Origin: Enterobacter oligotrophicus
GTDB taxonomy: Bacteria > Pseudomonadota > Gammaproteobacteria > Enterobacterales > Enterobacteriaceae
Direction: 5' to 3'
DNA: 64,000 bases
Assembly: GCF_009176645.1 (NCBI RefSeq)
Contig: NZ_AP019007.1
Span: forward strand, 2,790,001 to 2,854,000
A program made the translations under genes and the position numbers. Below are positions 62,114 through 64,000 of this stretch, piece by piece (the first letter of the stretch is position 1; each line of letters opens with the position of its first letter). The notes below the pieces were generated by a model. It had not been told where the DNA came from. It worked only from the letters and a program-made list of their open reading frames with translations, and made no database searches.

Positions 62114-64000
62114 TCAGAACTTCAACGACCCCTGCATATACAGCGTGCGCGGCTGGCCTGCGTAGATGCCTTTGTTGTTGTCGTCATAAGAGCGGATGAA
62201 GTAGTCCTGGTCGAAGATGTTTTTCACACCGAACGCCAGGTTCAGATCTGCCATCTGCGGGCCAAAGTCATACGCCACGCGTGCGCCCCAGAGCATGAAG
62301 CCGGGAATGCGGCCGGTACTGCCGTCGGCGCTCTCTTTCACCGTATTGGCGTTATCTGCAAACTGGCTGGACTGGAAATCGCTGTTCAGATTGAACGTCC
62401 AGTTGCCCGGCTTGTAGTCCACGCCCAGCGTGCCTTTATGTTTCGGGGAGAATGGCACCTGATTGCCGTAGGTGTCGCCTTTCTCGCGGATTTCCGCGTT
62501 CACATACGCATAGCTGGCGTAGACGGAAACGTTATCAAGCGTTGGCGTTAGCGTACCCAGGTCGTAACGTGCCTGCGTTTCCAGCCCGGTGTGGCGCGTT
62601 TTGCCACGTGCAGTGACGGTGTCGTTGGTCTGGTTGGAGTCGTACTGATTGTTAAAGTTAATCAGGAACAGCCCCATTTCCGCCGTCAGCGCGCCGTCGT
62701 CGTAGCGGGTACCGAGTTCCCAGGTTCGCGCTTTTTCCGGTTCCACATTGCCGCTTTGCACAGCCTTGCCAATCTGGCTGTACTGTACGGTGCCGAATGA
62801 GCCTTCAGTGTTTGCATAAAGATTCCAGCTGTCAGTCAGGTGATAGAGTACGTTCAACGCCGGAAGCGGTGCGTTATAGCTCACCTCTTCGTGCGTGCCT
62901 TTGATGGCGTTGTTCTGGTATGACTCGATATGTTCGAAACGCATACCCGGCGTGATGGTCCAGTTGCCGATGTCGATTTTGTCATCCAGATACCAGGCAT
63001 GCGCCTCGGTGCCGGAACGCGTGTCGCGGTCGTAAGGGCTTGAGCCGGACGGCAACTGCCCGCTGCTGGTGGCGGTGTAGTAACGCATTTCATGCGTTGA
63101 TTCATTCACATAGCGATAGCCCACGCCCACTTCGTGCGCGGAAGGGCCGATCATAAAGCTCTGACTGTAGCGTGGCTCAATACCGCGCACCCAGTAGTTA
63201 CGTGGCGAGAGGGTGATGCGTTTGCCTTGCTCCAGGTAGCCGCTGCGCAGGGTTTGGGTGTAGAACCCCTGAATGTTGAATTTATGCTGGCTGTCCGGCT
63301 GGAACTGGTAGCCCAGGCTCGCCAGCTTGCGACGGCCCCAGAAGTGGTCATACGGGCGGGTGGATTGCCAGCGATCGGCGTCGTAATCCGCGCGGGACAG
63401 GCCGCCGGGCATGTCGGCTTCACCATCGTAATATTGCAGCAGGCTGTTGAAGGTATGCACCTCATTCGGCGCATATTTGCTTTTCAGCATCAGGTCGTCG
63501 ATGCGGGTGGCGCTGTGCTCGCGCCAGTCACTGCCGCGCGTGCCGGAGTAGAGCAGCGCGGTGCCAAAACCGTTGTCCGCTGTGCCGCCCACCATCAGGT
63601 TGTGCGTCTCTTTCGGGTTGTTTTGTGAAGAGGTTGGGCTGAGCTGACCTTCCACGCCCGCCTCGATACCAAAGTCCTGCGGAATGGCGCGGGTAACAAA
63701 GTTCACCACGCCGCCCACGCTCTGCGGTCCGTAACGCACCGCACCACCACCGCGCACCACGTCAATGGCATCCATGTTGCCGAGCGAAACGGGAGCCAGT
63801 GAAAGCTGCGGCTGACCGTAAGGGGCAAAGGGGACGGGGATGCCGTCCATCAGGACGGTCGAGCGGCTGGCGAGGCGCGGGTTCAGACCCCGGATGCCAA
63901 AGTTCATCGCCAGGTCGTGGCTGCCGGTGCCGTTGTTTTCCGGCGCGCTGACGCCAGGGATGCGGTTAAGCACCTCACGCATGGTGGTTGCACCGGTTTT
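62114..64000 (-). CDS. fecA: Ferric citrate TonB-dependent outer-membrane receptor FecA, partial
   Basis: FecA binds ferric citrate and imports it with TonB energy. The visible C-terminal 628 residues run off the window edge; the signal peptide, the signalling domain that talks to FecR, and the TonB box are outside. The plug (REVLNRIPGVSAPENNGTGS and FGIRGLNPRLASRSTVLMDG) and the whole beta barrel up to the terminal Phe (MQGSLKF) are present. By recall it is almost identical to E. coli FecA, more so than most genes here. It is the first gene of the fec transport operon on the minus strand. Confidence 0.97.
   Translation of the reverse strand, partial: KTGATTMREVLNRIPGVSAPENNGTGSHDLAMNFGIRGLNPRLASRSTVLMDGIPVPFAPYGQPQLSLAPVSLGNMDAIDVVRGGGAVRYGPQSVGGVVNFVTRAIPQDFGIEAGVEGQLSPTSSQNNPKETHNLMVGGTADNGFGTALLYSGTRGSDWREHSATRIDDLMLKSKYAPNEVHTFNSLLQYYDGEADMPGGLSRADYDADRWQSTRPYDHFWGRRKLASLGYQFQPDSQHKFNIQGFYTQTLRSGYLEQGKRITLSPRNYWVRGIEPRYSQSFMIGPSAHEVGVGYRYVNESTHEMRYYTATSSGQLPSGSSPYDRDTRSGTEAHAWYLDDKIDIGNWTITPGMRFEHIESYQNNAIKGTHEEVSYNAPLPALNVLYHLTDSWNLYANTEGSFGTVQYSQIGKAVQSGNVEPEKARTWELGTRYDDGALTAEMGLFLINFNNQYDSNQTNDTVTARGKTRHTGLETQARYDLGTLTPTLDNVSVYASYAYVNAEIREKGDTYGNQVPFSPKHKGTLGVDYKPGNWTFNLNSDFQSSQFADNANTVKESADGSTGRIPGFMLWGARVAYDFGPQMADLNLAFGVKNIFDQDYFIRSYDDNNKGIYAGQPRTLYMQGSLKF

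Noticed and set aside
1..64000. CRISPR arrays, tRNA or rRNA genes, insertion sequences, prophage genes
   Set aside because: None was recognised. Reading by eye can miss short or degenerate elements.

Overview
This window looks like a chromosome segment from an Enterobacteriaceae species, most like Enterobacter, Lelliottia or Citrobacter. The evidence is the E. coli-type order qorA, dnaB, alr, tyrB, aphA, yjbQ, yjbR, uvrA, ssb, with products of E. coli length, REP elements between genes, and a LexA box between uvrA and ssb. Species assignment is an inference from gene content. No insertion sequence, tRNA, rRNA or CRISPR array was recognised.

Layout. (1) 1-11250: conserved core genes. A two-gene AT-rich insert sits between yjbR and uvrA: a cytosolic CHAP-type peptidoglycan hydrolase and a two-TM membrane protein with a CBS-like tail. 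(2) 11255-16485: a cyclic-di-GMP and envelope block. It holds a membrane EAL protein, a degenerate EAL protein, a sensor diguanylate cyclase, a small unknown protein and a secreted LprI-like protein. (3) 16482-56001: a complete second (lateral, Flag-2) flagellar system. Its blocks are flhA-flhB-fliR-fliQ-fliP-fliN-fliM (minus); lafK-fliE-fliF-fliG-fliH-fliI-fliJ (plus); a glycosyltransferase and methyltransferase cargo island; flgN-flgM-flgA (minus); flgB to flgL plus lafW (plus); a ToxR/ToxS-like membrane regulator pair (lafZ and partner, minus); flagellin lafA; and fliD, fliS, fliT, fliK, fliL, sigma-28, motA, motB (plus). (4) 56013-56777: a YafL-type NlpC/P60 endopeptidase. (5) 56857-58417: a chromosomal ParM/StbA actin and an StbB/ParR-like partner. 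(6) 58451-64000: fecE, fecD, fecC, fecB and most of fecA (minus), for ferric citrate uptake.

How the genes work together. LafK is a sigma-54 enhancer-binding ATPase with no receiver domain. Two near-perfect -24/-12 promoters lie before flgB and fliD, so the hook/rod and cap/motor operons are probably LafK targets. LafS (sigma-28) and FlgM give the late switch for flagellin. FlhDC, FliO, FlhF/FlhG and all chemotaxis genes are absent from the locus. FliM lacks the N-terminal CheY-binding motif, which suggests a motor that runs without classical chemotactic switching. FlgJ is only the rod-binding half, and the adjacent YafL-type hydrolase may supply the wall-cutting activity. The cargo island (GT2/GT25-like fusion, FliB-like protein, GT4-GT2 fusion, methyltransferase) probably decorates the lateral filament.

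The points most worth following up are the CHAP/CBS insert, the chromosomal actin-partition pair beside the flagellar locus, the CheY-independent FliM, and the ToxR/ToxS-like pair upstream of flagellin.
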